This document shows positions 38,514-47,434 of a stretch of 64,000 bases of DNA, one piece after another. The translations under genes and the position numbers were made by a program. How positions within the stretch are numbered: position 1 is the first letter of the stretch; each line of letters opens with the position of its first letter. Under the pieces are notes generated by a model, which did no database searches, was not told where the DNA came from, and saw only the letters and a program-made list of their open reading frames with translations. Location: assembly GCA_002305965.1 (NCBI GenBank), contig DBRM01000080.1, positions 6,238 to 70,237 on the forward strand, read 5' to 3'. The DNA is from Syntrophomonas sp. UBA1368 (GTDB lineage Bacteria; Bacillota; Syntrophomonadia; Syntrophomonadales; Syntrophomonadaceae).

Positions 38514-40680
38514 TGCTTTCTCTCCTCTTCTCAAATTCTTTAACAATAACTTCGGGGTACTCAATTCTTTTATGGTAGACACCTTCGAGAATTTTACAGA
38601 AAGACTTGGTGACCGTTTCCAGATCTTTGAAGGTTAACGGACTATTTTCCAATTGTCCGTCATCTAATTTGTCCTTGATAATGCTTTTGATCATATTCCT
38701 TATGGTATCGGGGGTAGGATTCTGCAGTGACCTTACCGCAGCTTCCACAGAATCAGCCAGCATTACTAATGCCAGTTCCTTGGTTTGCGGTTTGGGACCT
38801 TCGTAGCGGAAGCTGGCCTCACTTATATATCCGTCCCGGTCTTCTTCCAGGGCACGGTTATAAAAATATTTGACCAAACTGGTACCATGATGCTGTTCGA
38901 TAAAACTAATTATAACTTGTGGCAAATTGGCTTCCCGCGCCAATTCCACACCTTCTTTTATATGCGCAGTTATGATCAGGGCACTTAAAGCAGGCGCAAT
39001 TTTTTCATGGGGATTATCAAACCCAAACTGGTTTTCCACAAAGTACTCCGGTCGCTTTATTTTGCCTATATCATGGTAATAAGCCCCCACTCTCACCAGA
39101 AGCGGATTAGCGTTAATAGATTCTGCTGAAGCTTCCGCCAGATTTCCCACCATTAAACTATGATGGTAGGTGCCCGGCGCTTCCAGCAGAAGTTTTTTTA
39201 ATAAATAGTGATTGGGATTAGCCAGTTCCAATAGTTTGATCATGCTGGTGATAGAAAAGGCTGATTCCAGATAAGGTAAGATCCCTATCATTAAGATTGC
39301 AGACATAATACCATTAATGGCACCAATAACAATACTGAAAATAATAAGATTTAACGTCAAAGATCCCCCAATCAAATTGAGGGTTATGATGGTCAGGATA
39401 TTGACTCCTGCAATGTACAGACCTGCACGAGCCAGGTCAGAAGTCTGGTTAACCCTGTACACCCTGTAAATACCAGCTGTTCCGCCTATAAATGCCGCAA
39501 TTGCATAAAACAAACCATTGCCTTCGAACAATAATCCTACCAATATGGCCATGATCATGGTAATAAAATGCGCCACGCGGTTATCGATCAGTATGGCTAA
39601 AAGCATGGAGCCTGCTGCCACTGGCGCTAAATAACCAGTTAAAGCATTTATTTCCGGGTGATCACTGATATTAATGATAGAAATAAAACGGGCAATCAGT
39701 AAAATTAAAACAATTATAAGACCGATCAGGAGGAGCAGCATATCGTTATTAAGGATCTCCTGATAATACCGTCGTAAAAACTCGATCATTAATAAAAATA
39801 GAATAACCACAAATATACAAACACCGATAAAAGTCACGTAATTATCAGGTGTTTTTTGCATGCCCAGTTGTTCCAGCAAGGCAATCTGTTCCTCTGTGAC
39901 CCGTTCGCCCTGACGTACAATGATTTCACCTGCTTTGACGGTTTTCTGAACCGGCTGGACAGCTTCGATGGCATTTCTGATAGCCAAATCAGTTGCTTCC
40001 TGGTTAAAGGTCAGATTAGGCCTGACCGTGTTTATCACCACAATGTTTATTATATCTTTAGCCTCAGGTGAAAAGTTCTTTTGTTCTGTTTCACCGATAA
40101 TTTGTGAGTAGGCAGCGGCCAAAGCTTCCGCTGTGATTGGATTACTCATCGCATTCTGGGAAGCAGTTAAAGAATTCTGATGAATCAATTCAATATCATC
40201 GGCGGTTTTATCCAACAAAAATTTAGCCAGTTGACTGGTGGTATATCCCGGTTGGAATACGTCGGTCTTAATATTGATATTTTCCAGCAGTACTTTTAAT
40301 TGGGCTGCTTTATCATCATCTTCGATTTCTGCAGCTAATATTTTTTTCATATCGGCATAGAAATTATTGATTTCATCATAAGTATCAGATAAAGCAAATT
40401 TATCTTCCTGGTAGACTTTTTGTACCGATCCTGCAGCCTGCTGCCTCAGCTGCTGGGTTTTTATCTCATCGATGACCGTGGCATTGATTTTGGATTGTAT
40501 GTCCCGTTGTGCCACTTCATCAGGTTTCAATTGAACAAATTCAGGTGAATAATTGCTGATCAAAATAAAAATGGTGATACCAAAAAAAAGGGCAACCCCT
40601 ACCATTTTCCGGGTAATCGGCTGATTAAAAAACCCGGCGATTTTTCTGCCCATAAAATGAAAAAAACTGCTTAGTTTCAA
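38494..40680 (-). CDS. 7TM-HD family cyclic-di-AMP phosphodiesterase (PgpH/YqfF-like)
   Basis: A 728-residue membrane protein. One N-terminal helix (MVGVALFFGITIFILISN) precedes an extracellular domain (about 45-270), seven transmembrane helices (about 275-480) and a cytosolic HD domain with GTYHHSLMVGNLAEAS and VGAYYHDIGKIKRPEYFVEN. Family members degrade c-di-AMP. TTG at 40680 follows AAGGGGTGTGTCTCA. It sits between phoH and ybeY, as in B. subtilis. Confidence 0.94.
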   Translation of the reverse strand: MKLSSFFHFMGRKIAGFFNQPITRKMVGVALFFGITIFILISNYSPEFVQLKPDEVAQRDIQSKINATVIDEIKTQQLRQQAAGSVQKVYQEDKFALSDTYDEINNFYADMKKILAAEIEDDDKAAQLKVLLENINIKTDVFQPGYTTSQLAKFLLDKTADDIELIHQNSLTASQNAMSNPITAEALAAAYSQIIGETEQKNFSPEAKDIINIVVINTVRPNLTFNQEATDLAIRNAIEAVQPVQKTVKAGEIIVRQGERVTEEQIALLEQLGMQKTPDNYVTFIGVCIFVVILFLLMIEFLRRYYQEILNNDMLLLLIGLIIVLILLIARFISIINISDHPEINALTGYLAPVAAGSMLLAILIDNRVAHFITMIMAILVGLLFEGNGLFYAIAAFIGGTAGIYRVYRVNQTSDLARAGLYIAGVNILTIITLNLIGGSLTLNLIIFSIVIGAINGIMSAILMIGILPYLESAFSITSMIKLLELANPNHYLLKKLLLEAPGTYHHSLMVGNLAEASAESINANPLLVRVGAYYHDIGKIKRPEYFVENQFGFDNPHEKIAPALSALIITAHIKEGVELAREANLPQVIISFIEQHHGTSLVKYFYNRALEEDRDGYISEASFRYEGPKPQTKELALVMLADSVEAAVRSLQNPTPDTIRNMIKSIIKDKLDDGQLENSPLTFKDLETVTKSFCKILEGVYHKRIEYPEVIVKEFEKRRESNGNNDN

Positions 40681-40736
40681 TGAGACACACCCCTTGTCCA
40701 GTCGTCTGCGACAACCGGCTTAAACCCAGTTCTCCG

Positions 40737-41705
40737 TTATTTTTTAGTTCGACTTTCGAAAGATTCGTAGGCATCAATGATCTTTTGCACCAGGGGATGC
40801 CGCACGACATCTTCTTTCGTCAGGTATTCAAAAGAAACTCCTCTGACTTGTCCCAGTATTTTCTGAATTTCAATTAATCCTGAATATTCCTCTTTAGGTA
40901 AATCAACCTGGGTTATATCCCCGGTTACCACAGCTTTGGAACCAAATCCCAATCTGGTCAAAAACATTTTCATTTGCTGAGGAGTAGTGTTCTGGGCTTC
41001 ATCCAAAATGATAAAGGCATCATTTAATGTGCGTCCCCTCATATAAGCCAGGGGGGCAACCTCAATAATATTTTTTTCCAGATAGCGCTGGGTTATTTCC
41101 ACCCCTAAAATATCGAAAAGGCTGTCATATAATGGCCTTAAATACGGATTGACTTTTTCAATAAAATCACCCGGGAGAAATCCCAGTTTTTCTCCCGCCT
41201 CTACGGCAGGCCGGACCAGTATTATTCTTTCTACTTCTCTGTTTTTCAGAGACCGAACTGCCATCACCACGGCTAAATAGGTTTTACCAGTACCTGCAGG
41301 CCCGATACCAAAAACAACATCATCTCTGATTATCGCTTCGATATACTTTTTTTGTCCTATGGTTCTGGCCTTGACTGATTTGCCTCTAACGGTATTGATG
41401 ATGGTACCGGACACGATATCCTGATGTTTGGTTTTGTCTCCCTTTTTCAACAGACCGCTCATATAATTGATATCATTAATATTCAGGTGGTTTTCGCTTT
41501 CAACAATATCCAGCAGACTTTGGATCAAATCAAAAGTCAGTTTTACCTCTTCGTCGCTGCCTTTAATAAAAATTTGGGAACCCCGGGCAGAAAGCTCTGC
41601 ATTACTGAGTTCCTTAAGATATTTGAAGTTTTCATCCCCATTGCCAAAAAAAACGGCAGCTTTTTCATTGTTATTGATCACGATTTTGGCTTCTTTATCG
41701 GTCAA
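40737..41705 (-). CDS. phoH: PhoH-like ATPase
   Basis: The 322 residues contain an N-terminal KH-like part and the PhoH P-loop ATPase with Walker A GIGPAGTGKTYLAVVMAV and Walker B FIILDEAQNTTPQQMKMF. PhoH proteins are linked to RNA metabolism and pair with YbeY. TTG at 41705 is ten bases after GGAGGG. Confidence 0.94.
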   Translation of the reverse strand: MTDKEAKIVINNNEKAAVFFGNGDENFKYLKELSNAELSARGSQIFIKGSDEEVKLTFDLIQSLLDIVESENHLNINDINYMSGLLKKGDKTKHQDIVSGTIINTVRGKSVKARTIGQKKYIEAIIRDDVVFGIGPAGTGKTYLAVVMAVRSLKNREVERIILVRPAVEAGEKLGFLPGDFIEKVNPYLRPLYDSLFDILGVEITQRYLEKNIIEVAPLAYMRGRTLNDAFIILDEAQNTTPQQMKMFLTRLGFGSKAVVTGDITQVDLPKEEYSGLIEIQKILGQVRGVSFEYLTKEDVVRHPLVQKIIDAYESFESRTKK

Positions 41706-41774
41706 AGATTTCGTTCCCTCCTGCTGCTGGTTGTTTTTCGTTATTATATCATATGCAGAAAGTATAATACTATT

Positions 41775-42992
41775 TTACTGCTCATTTATCGGTTCCGCTT
41801 TGGCGATATCCTCTATAAATTCAACCGCAACTTTACATCTTAAAACCGGATCACTGGGAGAGGAAAGTATCTCAACTTTTAAATCCTGATGACGTTTACC
41901 GTCTGCCATTTTGCCCTGCAAATTTTTTATGGCATTTTCCCGGGCAATCTTAACCGCTTCGTTTTCACTTATGTGTCTCACGATGGTCTTCTTCTCCCTG
42001 GCAGTCATGTCAATCCATCCGAAAGTTCCGAGCGGACTATCAATTGCCTTGTTGCTGATTTTCTGACTAAACTGTTCGAAGCCGGGATCTCCGGCCCCCA
42101 TGAGGGTAAAATCCCGCCATGGAGTCCTGACTACCACCTGACGGCTTTCCCTGCCGGTATAGACGACCTTTTTGCTGGTACGCCTGCATTCTCCATAACC
42201 TTCATACCAAACCCGTGCTCTTACAATTCCACGTGCACGAACGATTTCCGGCGGCATTTCCTTGATTTCCGCTTCATCACCGCCGGCCAAACTGGTATTG
42301 GGCTGGTAAAATACAATGCCGGAAATAAGGATGTCTCCTTTGGAAACCACTTCCCCCTCCTGTACATTCATCTGTCCCTCCAGGAGCAAGATCTCCTCAA
42401 TTACCCCGTCTTTGGAGGCTACGATGTGGCACGGACCAGTTATGTCGTCGCCAGGCAAGATTTTTTCCACCACTTCAATGGTAGCTTTTACTCCCCTGAT
42501 ATCAACTTTTACATAGGACAGCTGGTTTAAATCAACCAGAATTCCTTTCTCGACCTGGCTGCGGCTAAAGCTCCACTTGCCAGCCCCTTTATACAGTCCG
42601 TGTTTTGCTGCTGTCAACATGATGGTACTGGAATCGATTTTTTGATTGTTGGTTACTTCAACAAACCAGATAAATGAGGACATCAAATAAATGGCCAGGA
42701 GAAAAACCAAAGCACCGCTTAAAAACCCACTCCGGCGCTGGATGACTTTTTTCAAGAATGGTATACCTTGTTCATTTATTATTTCCATTTGAAAGTTATT
42801 ATCTGCTGCAATATTCTTCAATGCGTGATAAGCGCTGCGGCGTATTTTAAATTCCAGGCATTCATCCTTTCGTTTGATATCCCAAATATAAATGCCTCTC
42901 ATCAAAGACATGTTCATTACTTTTTCACAATTTTGCCCAAATAGACGTATCTCGATGATCCCCTGCATTTGGTTTAGAACCCTGTTATCCAT
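41775..42992 (-). CDS. yqfD: Sporulation protein YqfD
   Basis: The 405-residue YqfD/SpoIV family protein has one transmembrane helix (GFLSGALVFLLAIYLMSS) and a large extracytoplasmic part with the paired repeat QNEL/AKHGLYKGAGKW and RGVKATIEVVEKI. It is expressed in the mother cell during sporulation in B. subtilis. The ATG follows AAGGGGAGAGATA. It pairs with yqfC 12 bases upstream. Confidence 0.93.
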   Translation of the reverse strand: MDNRVLNQMQGIIEIRLFGQNCEKVMNMSLMRGIYIWDIKRKDECLEFKIRRSAYHALKNIAADNNFQMEIINEQGIPFLKKVIQRRSGFLSGALVFLLAIYLMSSFIWFVEVTNNQKIDSSTIMLTAAKHGLYKGAGKWSFSRSQVEKGILVDLNQLSYVKVDIRGVKATIEVVEKILPGDDITGPCHIVASKDGVIEEILLLEGQMNVQEGEVVSKGDILISGIVFYQPNTSLAGGDEAEIKEMPPEIVRARGIVRARVWYEGYGECRRTSKKVVYTGRESRQVVVRTPWRDFTLMGAGDPGFEQFSQKISNKAIDSPLGTFGWIDMTAREKKTIVRHISENEAVKIARENAIKNLQGKMADGKRHQDLKVEILSSPSDPVLRCKVAVEFIEDIAKAEPINEQ

Positions 42993-43004
42993 TATCTCTC
43001 CCCT

Positions 43005-43283
43005 TTAATCAAGGAATTTGATGGCATCGATTTCACCAAAAACACTGATTTCCTCCGGCAGTAAAGATTTGATCTCCAGGTTGTGCCCTTGAATCTCCAG
43101 GAAGCCGCGGCTCAGATTAATTCTTAATCTGTTGAGCGTATATTCAATAATTCCCCGATGATTTTCGAGGTAAAGCTCATTCCTGCCAGTCAGCGTTAAC
43201 CTTGGCAAATCAAGCACCAAATCTTTGGGTATATCCAGAAACTCAGCCATTGCCCGGTTGAACATTTCTCTTTTTTTATCCAA
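43005..43283 (-). CDS. yqfC: Sporulation protein YqfC
   Basis: This 92-residue protein shows the YqfC signature LDIPKDLVLDLPRLTLTG and YLENHRGIIEYT. TTG at 43283 lies seven bases after GGAGGT; the longer frame to 43364 has no comparable ribosome site. It is the first gene of the yqfC-yqfD-phoH-pgpH-ybeY-dgkA-cdd-era run. Confidence 0.92.
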   Translation of the reverse strand: MDKKREMFNRAMAEFLDIPKDLVLDLPRLTLTGRNELYLENHRGIIEYTLNRLRINLSRGFLEIQGHNLEIKSLLPEEISVFGEIDAIKFLD

Positions 43284-43397
43284 TTTGTTTACCTCCATCC
43301 TGTTTACTGCCCAAATAATTATGACTGTTGCATTCATAAAAATATATGCCTTAAAGTATTGCATAATTCTATTAGGTGCACTTCAAGCAAATAAAAA

Positions 43398-43420
43398 AAC
43401 CTCCGCATTTCACGGAGGTT
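43398..43420 (-). terminator. CoA-transferase gene terminator
   Basis: AACCTCCG/CGGAGGTT stem with a seven-base loop and a minus-strand TTTTTTT run, 23 bases past the stop. Confidence 0.85.
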
Positions 43421-43442
43421 TAAGGTTAAGATTTAACTCATT

Positions 43443-44783
43443 TTATATCCAGCCAATTTTTTTGGCCTGGAAGGTAAGTTCATCCCTGAATTGAGGATGA
43501 GCAATGCCGATCATTTTCTTCACTCTCTGGGATACTCCCTGGTATCTAAGGTTCACTACGCCATATTCAGTAATGATATATTCCACATCATTGCGGGAAG
43601 TTGTGACAATGGTTCCAGGCGGGATAAAAGGAACAATGGTGGATTTCAGTTTGCCGTCCTTGTCTTTATACGTCGAGTTAAGAGCCATTATGCTTTTACC
43701 GCCTTTGGAGAAATTGGCTCCGGTCACGAAATTCACTTGTCCTCCAGTGCCGCTGTATTGCCGGTGACGTATGGATTCGGACCCCGCTTGTCCGGTCAGA
43801 TCCATCGTTAAAGCATTATTGACTGAAATCAGATTATCGTTTTTTCCTATGACATAAGGATCGTTGTTATATGCAACCTCGGTAAACAGAAAATCCTTAT
43901 TGTGATCACAGAAGTCCCACAATTTCTTGTCACCAACGCAAAAAGTTGCCACCAATTGGCCCGGGTGAAGTGTTTTTTTGGAATTGTTCACCACCCCTGA
44001 TTGAACCAATTCAATAAAGGAATTCTGAATTACCTCTGAATGAACACCCAGATCTTTTTTGTCTTTCAAAAAATAGCCTATGGCATTTGCCAGTCCGCCC
44101 AAACCTAATTGAATAGTAGCTCCATTTGGAATCAGCTCTGCTATATAATTAGCAATTTGCCTTTCCACATCAGTGATGGGGATCTCAGGAATTTCAGTGG
44201 GTGCTGCATCTGATTCATATAAAAGATCAATTTCTGAAACATGTATTTTTAGGGCATCCCCATTCAACCAAGGTAAATTATTATTTACTTCAGCAAAGAC
44301 CATATTTGCAGCCTCAATGCTGGGCTTAGGAACAAGTCCGCCAAAACATGAACGGTTCATATAACCATTTTCGTCCGGTGGAGTAACAGAAAACCCAACT
44401 ATTTGCGGTTTCCTGTACTCCATCCATGGGGCCAGCTGATTCAAATGGACAGGTATATACTCAGCAGTTTTCCAGTCGAGGCACATTCTTTCCACCGGCC
44501 CCACGAAAGGTGTTTCAATACGAAAATGCTCTTTAAATTGTGGCTGCATGTAATCGTATAATTTTAATGCTAACCCCAGGCAGATTGTAACATTCCGCAA
44601 GTTTTCAGCTCTTTTGCTTAATTCAACGGAAAATTCATGAGGTATATTGATACCGCCAGCCAACATAACAACTTCATCATTTCTGACATACTTGGCGATT
44701 TCCTCAGCACTGGTCATTTTACTTTTATATTCTTCCTGCCAAGTTGAGTAAGTCTTTTCTTTTTGCTCGTATTTATTGCGCAT
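43443..44783 (-). CDS. Acetyl-CoA hydrolase/transferase family CoA-transferase
   Basis: The 446-residue protein belongs to the family of 4-hydroxybutyrate and butyryl-CoA:acetate CoA-transferases, which move CoA between carboxylic acids. Visible are GLGGLANAIGYFL, the likely catalytic glutamate in LGVHSEVIQNSF, the glycine-rich CoA loop GTGGQVNFVTGANFSKGG and the C-terminal EYGVVNLRYQGVSQRVKKM. A sigma-54 promoter lies about 50 bases upstream and a sigma-54 activator gene is the next gene, so expression is probably signal-dependent. In a syntroph or fermenter it could activate or release short-chain acids; the substrate cannot be read from sequence. Confidence 0.88.
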   Translation of the reverse strand: MRNKYEQKEKTYSTWQEEYKSKMTSAEEIAKYVRNDEVVMLAGGINIPHEFSVELSKRAENLRNVTICLGLALKLYDYMQPQFKEHFRIETPFVGPVERMCLDWKTAEYIPVHLNQLAPWMEYRKPQIVGFSVTPPDENGYMNRSCFGGLVPKPSIEAANMVFAEVNNNLPWLNGDALKIHVSEIDLLYESDAAPTEIPEIPITDVERQIANYIAELIPNGATIQLGLGGLANAIGYFLKDKKDLGVHSEVIQNSFIELVQSGVVNNSKKTLHPGQLVATFCVGDKKLWDFCDHNKDFLFTEVAYNNDPYVIGKNDNLISVNNALTMDLTGQAGSESIRHRQYSGTGGQVNFVTGANFSKGGKSIMALNSTYKDKDGKLKSTIVPFIPPGTIVTTSRNDVEYIITEYGVVNLRYQGVSQRVKKMIGIAHPQFRDELTFQAKKIGWI

Positions 44784-44831
44784 TAATGACCCCTCCTTTT
44801 TTTACAGTAACAACTGTTAAAAAAAAGAGTC

Positions 44832-44846
44832 GCAATAAACATGCCA
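44832..44846 (-). promoter_or_regulatory. Sigma-54 promoter of the CoA-transferase gene
   Basis: The minus-strand TGGCAT-GTTTA-TTGC matches the -24/-12 consensus with the GG and GC doublets at the required spacing. It is 49 bases before the ATG. Dyads that might be activator sites are ACAC(AATC)GTGT at 44967-44978 and GAGT(GTTGA)ACTC near 44881-44893; ACAGT(AACA)ACTGT lies downstream of it. Confidence 0.8.
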
Positions 44847-44980
44847 ACCGTTAAAGTGGCTGGAATTCGCTTTTTATTTTGAGTGTTGAACTCGTAAGTG
44901 TGCAAAATTTAGAACAGCTTTTGAGTAGGTTATATGATTTGCCAGTTTTTCATTGTAGCAAAATTAACACAATCGTGTAA

Positions 44981-46399
44981 TTATTCCGACAAGTATAAAT
45001 CTTCTAACTTCTCCGTTTCAAAAATTTTATATATTTTCATCTTATAGTATAGTGCGCTTCGGCTGATACCTAGTAACTCTGCCGCTTTGGTACGATTATT
45101 ATGCGTTTTTATTAATGCCCGTTGAATGGTAGCCTTTTCAGCTTCCATTTTAGCTTTTTCAATGTCAAATCCCCGGTATGCTTTTATATTATTAATACTT
45201 TCGAAACGTTCTGCAAAACGCAGAAGATTATCAATGGAGATTTCACCATCTCCGGCATCTATACAACTCCTCTCAATAATATTGTATAGTTCCCGTACAT
45301 TGCCAGGCCAATGATAATCATACAAAGCTCCCAGTGCCTCTTTACTTAGGCCGGTAATTTTTGTCCCATTTTCGCTATTGTATTGCTTGATAAAATGCTC
45401 GCATATTGGCTCGATATCGGTCATCCTCTCTCTTAAAGGCGGAATAAAAATGGGAAAGACATCCAGCCTGAAGAGAAGATCGCTGCGGAACTTTCCTTCT
45501 TTAACTAATTCAGGCAATGGTCGATTGGTTGCTGAAATTACCCTGACGTCAACTTTGATACTGGAGGTTCCCCCGATCCTATCGATTTCTTTTTCCTGTA
45601 AGACCCGCAAAAGCTGTGCCTGGGCTGACGCAGACAATTCAGATATTTCATCTAAAAAGATACTCCCCCGATTTGCTAATTCAAATTTTCCTGGTTTACC
45701 GCTTTTTTTCGCCCCGGTAAACGCTCCTTCCTCATAGCCGAAAAGCTCTGATTCTATTAGATTGGGGGGTATTGTTGCGCAATTTACTCTGATAAAAGGA
45801 AAGTCTCTCCTGGAGCTTTCCTGATGTATGGCATGCGCGAAGAGTTCTTTGCCGGTTCCTGTTTCTCCTGTAATCAATATGGGTGAGGTGGAAGGCGCCG
45901 CTATTCTGACTCTCATCTTGGCTTCCTGTATACCATCACTATTACCAATGATCGAATTCAAGGAATACTTTGCTGCAGATAGCCTTTTTACTTCTTCTTT
46001 ATAATATGTAAGTTCTGAAGACAGATGGTGCAATCGTTTAGCAAAGCCTTTTGCATCGTCAATGTAACGAAATACATTGAATCCTGCTGCCCCTATGATC
46101 TCACCATTGATAGTGATGGGAACGCGGCTGACTACCTGGGACTTACCATGCAGATACCAAATATCAGCTATAATTGGTTTCCCGGTCCTGAGTACTTCCA
46201 TCATGCGGGTGCTGGGAAATACTTCATCTACCCTTTTACCCACTACGTCTTCTTTTTTAAATCCGGTTTCACGTGCATAATGATCTGTAAAAATCAATAT
46301 TTTGCCATTCTCATCAATAATAATGGCACCTTCAAAATCACTGAAGACCGTTTCTATAACATCCAGATATTTTTTCGGCAATTTACTTAGTTTAAGCAT
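44981..46399 (-). CDS. Sigma-54-dependent activator (PAS-AAA+-Fis)
   Basis: The 472-residue enhancer-binding protein has an N-terminal PAS domain (about 10-115; IIIDENGKILIFTDHYARET) and a central AAA+ domain with Walker A GETGTGKELFAHAIH, the sigma-54 contact loop GAFTGA and Walker B GSIFLDEI. A C-terminal Fis-type HTH follows (TKAAELLGISRSALYYKM). The ATG at 46399 follows GGTGG by eight bases. No receiver or GAF domain is present, so PAS probably senses a small ligand or redox signal. The adjacent sigma-54 promoter is the natural target. Confidence 0.93.
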   Translation of the reverse strand: MLKLSKLPKKYLDVIETVFSDFEGAIIIDENGKILIFTDHYARETGFKKEDVVGKRVDEVFPSTRMMEVLRTGKPIIADIWYLHGKSQVVSRVPITINGEIIGAAGFNVFRYIDDAKGFAKRLHHLSSELTYYKEEVKRLSAAKYSLNSIIGNSDGIQEAKMRVRIAAPSTSPILITGETGTGKELFAHAIHQESSRRDFPFIRVNCATIPPNLIESELFGYEEGAFTGAKKSGKPGKFELANRGSIFLDEISELSASAQAQLLRVLQEKEIDRIGGTSSIKVDVRVISATNRPLPELVKEGKFRSDLLFRLDVFPIFIPPLRERMTDIEPICEHFIKQYNSENGTKITGLSKEALGALYDYHWPGNVRELYNIIERSCIDAGDGEISIDNLLRFAERFESINNIKAYRGFDIEKAKMEAEKATIQRALIKTHNNRTKAAELLGISRSALYYKMKIYKIFETEKLEDLYLSE

Positions 46400-46460
46400 T
46401 AAAATCACCACCATTTTGATTTTAACCTTTTATAGTAATTGTCGCAATTTTCGAATAAAA

Positions 46461-46486
46461 AATGCCGGCTGCTGGAAGCCGGCATT
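46461..46486 (-). terminator. Terminator after the small membrane protein gene
   Basis: A perfect 10-bp stem AATGCCGGCT/AGCCGGCATT with a six-base loop and a minus-strand T-rich tail TTTTTATTCG. Confidence 0.85.
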
Positions 46487-46511
46487 AATTTTACCTGGGC
46501 TGAGCCACTTT

Positions 46512-46625
46512 TTACATGGCGAAAGCGATAATACTCATTAAGAAGGATATAACAACCACAATAACAATTGCGGTGACAAACTTTTTCTGTTTTTTATTCT
46601 GCATTCCGCTATTCATAAAGGACAT
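46512..46625 (-). CDS. Tiny single-helix membrane protein
   Basis: A 37-residue peptide: a polar, lysine-rich N-terminus (MQNKKQKKFV) and one hydrophobic helix (TAIVIVVVISFLMSIIAFAM). ATG 46625 is seven bases after AGAGGTG. It is flanked by two terminators, so it is a separate transcript or a read-through product of rpsU. Its shape recalls the short one-helix proteins found near this locus in other Firmicutes (DUF4044/Prli42-like), but no family is assigned. Confidence 0.65.
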   Translation of the reverse strand: MSFMNSGMQNKKQKKFVTAIVIVVVISFLMSIIAFAM

Positions 46626-46646
46626 ATCCCAACACCTCTTAATATT

Positions 46647-46678
46647 AAAAGTCTGGCAAGACAGCTTACCAGACTTTT
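46647..46678 (-). terminator. rpsU terminator
   Basis: AAAAGTCTGG/CCAGACTTTT forms a 10-bp stem with a 12-base loop about 30 bases after rpsU; the minus side continues AATATTAAG. Confidence 0.65.
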
Positions 46679-46708
46679 TGAATATGACTACCAAGCAGCA
46701 ATGCCGTA

Positions 46709-46885
46709 TTAGAATTTCTTTTTTTTGCGTGCTGCTTCAGATTTTTTCTTTTTCTTTACACTTGGTTTTTCATAATGATCATGTTTTCTTATATCCTGCA
46801 ATACTCCTGATTTTTGGCAGGAACGCTTAAATCTTTTCAGAGCACTGTCAAGGGATTCATTTTTTCCGACTTTTACTTCACTCAT
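46709..46885 (-). CDS. rpsU: 30S ribosomal protein S21
   Basis: This 58-residue basic protein reads [19 protein letters not shown], then [20 protein letters not shown] and a lysine/arginine-rich end, the standard S21 pattern. The ATG at 46885 follows GAGGGGAGGGAGACC. In B. subtilis rpsU is followed by yqeY, which is missing here; a tiny membrane protein and the CoA-transferase cassette take its place. Confidence 0.97.
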   Translation of the reverse strand: MSEVKVGKNESLDSALKRFKRSCQKSGVLQDIRKHDHYEKPSVKKKKKSEAARKKKKF

Positions 46886-46964
46886 GGTCTCCCTCCCCTC
46901 ATCTCAGCTAGGGTGTGAATAAATGCCATTTCATTTTACTATCACCAGCGTCTGCAGTCAAGAT

Positions 46965-47309
46965 TTAGCCTGGAGGCCAATTCATCGTCCTGCCGCCTAA
47001 CAAGTGATAATGCAGGTGCGGAATTTCCTGCCCACCCTGGTATCCGTTATTATTTACTAAACGGTAGCCCGCTTTATCAATTTCCATTTTTTTCGCCACC
47101 TGGGCTGCAACAATTTGCATGTGTCCCAATAATTCGAGGTGGCTGGCATCAACTTCATTTAACGAGACAATATGCTCGCGGGGAATCAATAATATGTGTA
47201 CCGGTGCGCTTGGATTTATATCCTTGAACGCAATCAGCTGATCGTCCTCAAACACCTTGTCAGATGGAATCTCTCCGGCTGCTATTTTACAAAAAAGGCA
47301 ATCTTCCAT
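46965..47309 (-). CDS. HIT family nucleotide-binding protein
   Basis: A 114-residue HIT hydrolase. The N-terminus CLFCKIAAGEIPSDKV and the histidine triad HLHYHLLGG are clear. Family members cleave AMP-lysine or AMP-alkyl phosphoramidates (HinT-like). ATG 47309 follows AGGAGGTG by nine bases; the GTG inside that ribosome site is not the start. It lies between mtaB and rpsU. Confidence 0.95.
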   Translation of the reverse strand: MEDCLFCKIAAGEIPSDKVFEDDQLIAFKDINPSAPVHILLIPREHIVSLNEVDASHLELLGHMQIVAAQVAKKMEIDKAGYRLVNNNGYQGGQEIPHLHYHLLGGRTMNWPPG

Positions 47310-47434
47310 AGTTCTTGTCACCTCCTTAATAAACTAACAGTTGAAGAAATACTTATAGTAAAGATTCTACCAGAAGTTTGCCCAAATAAAAACATCTTTG
47401 CGCCATATATTAAAAAAAGATATCAGTATTACTT

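Noticed and set aside
41889..42530. 213-codon plus-strand frame opposite yqfD
   Set aside because: Antisense shadow; yqfD has the family motifs, ribosome site and synteny.
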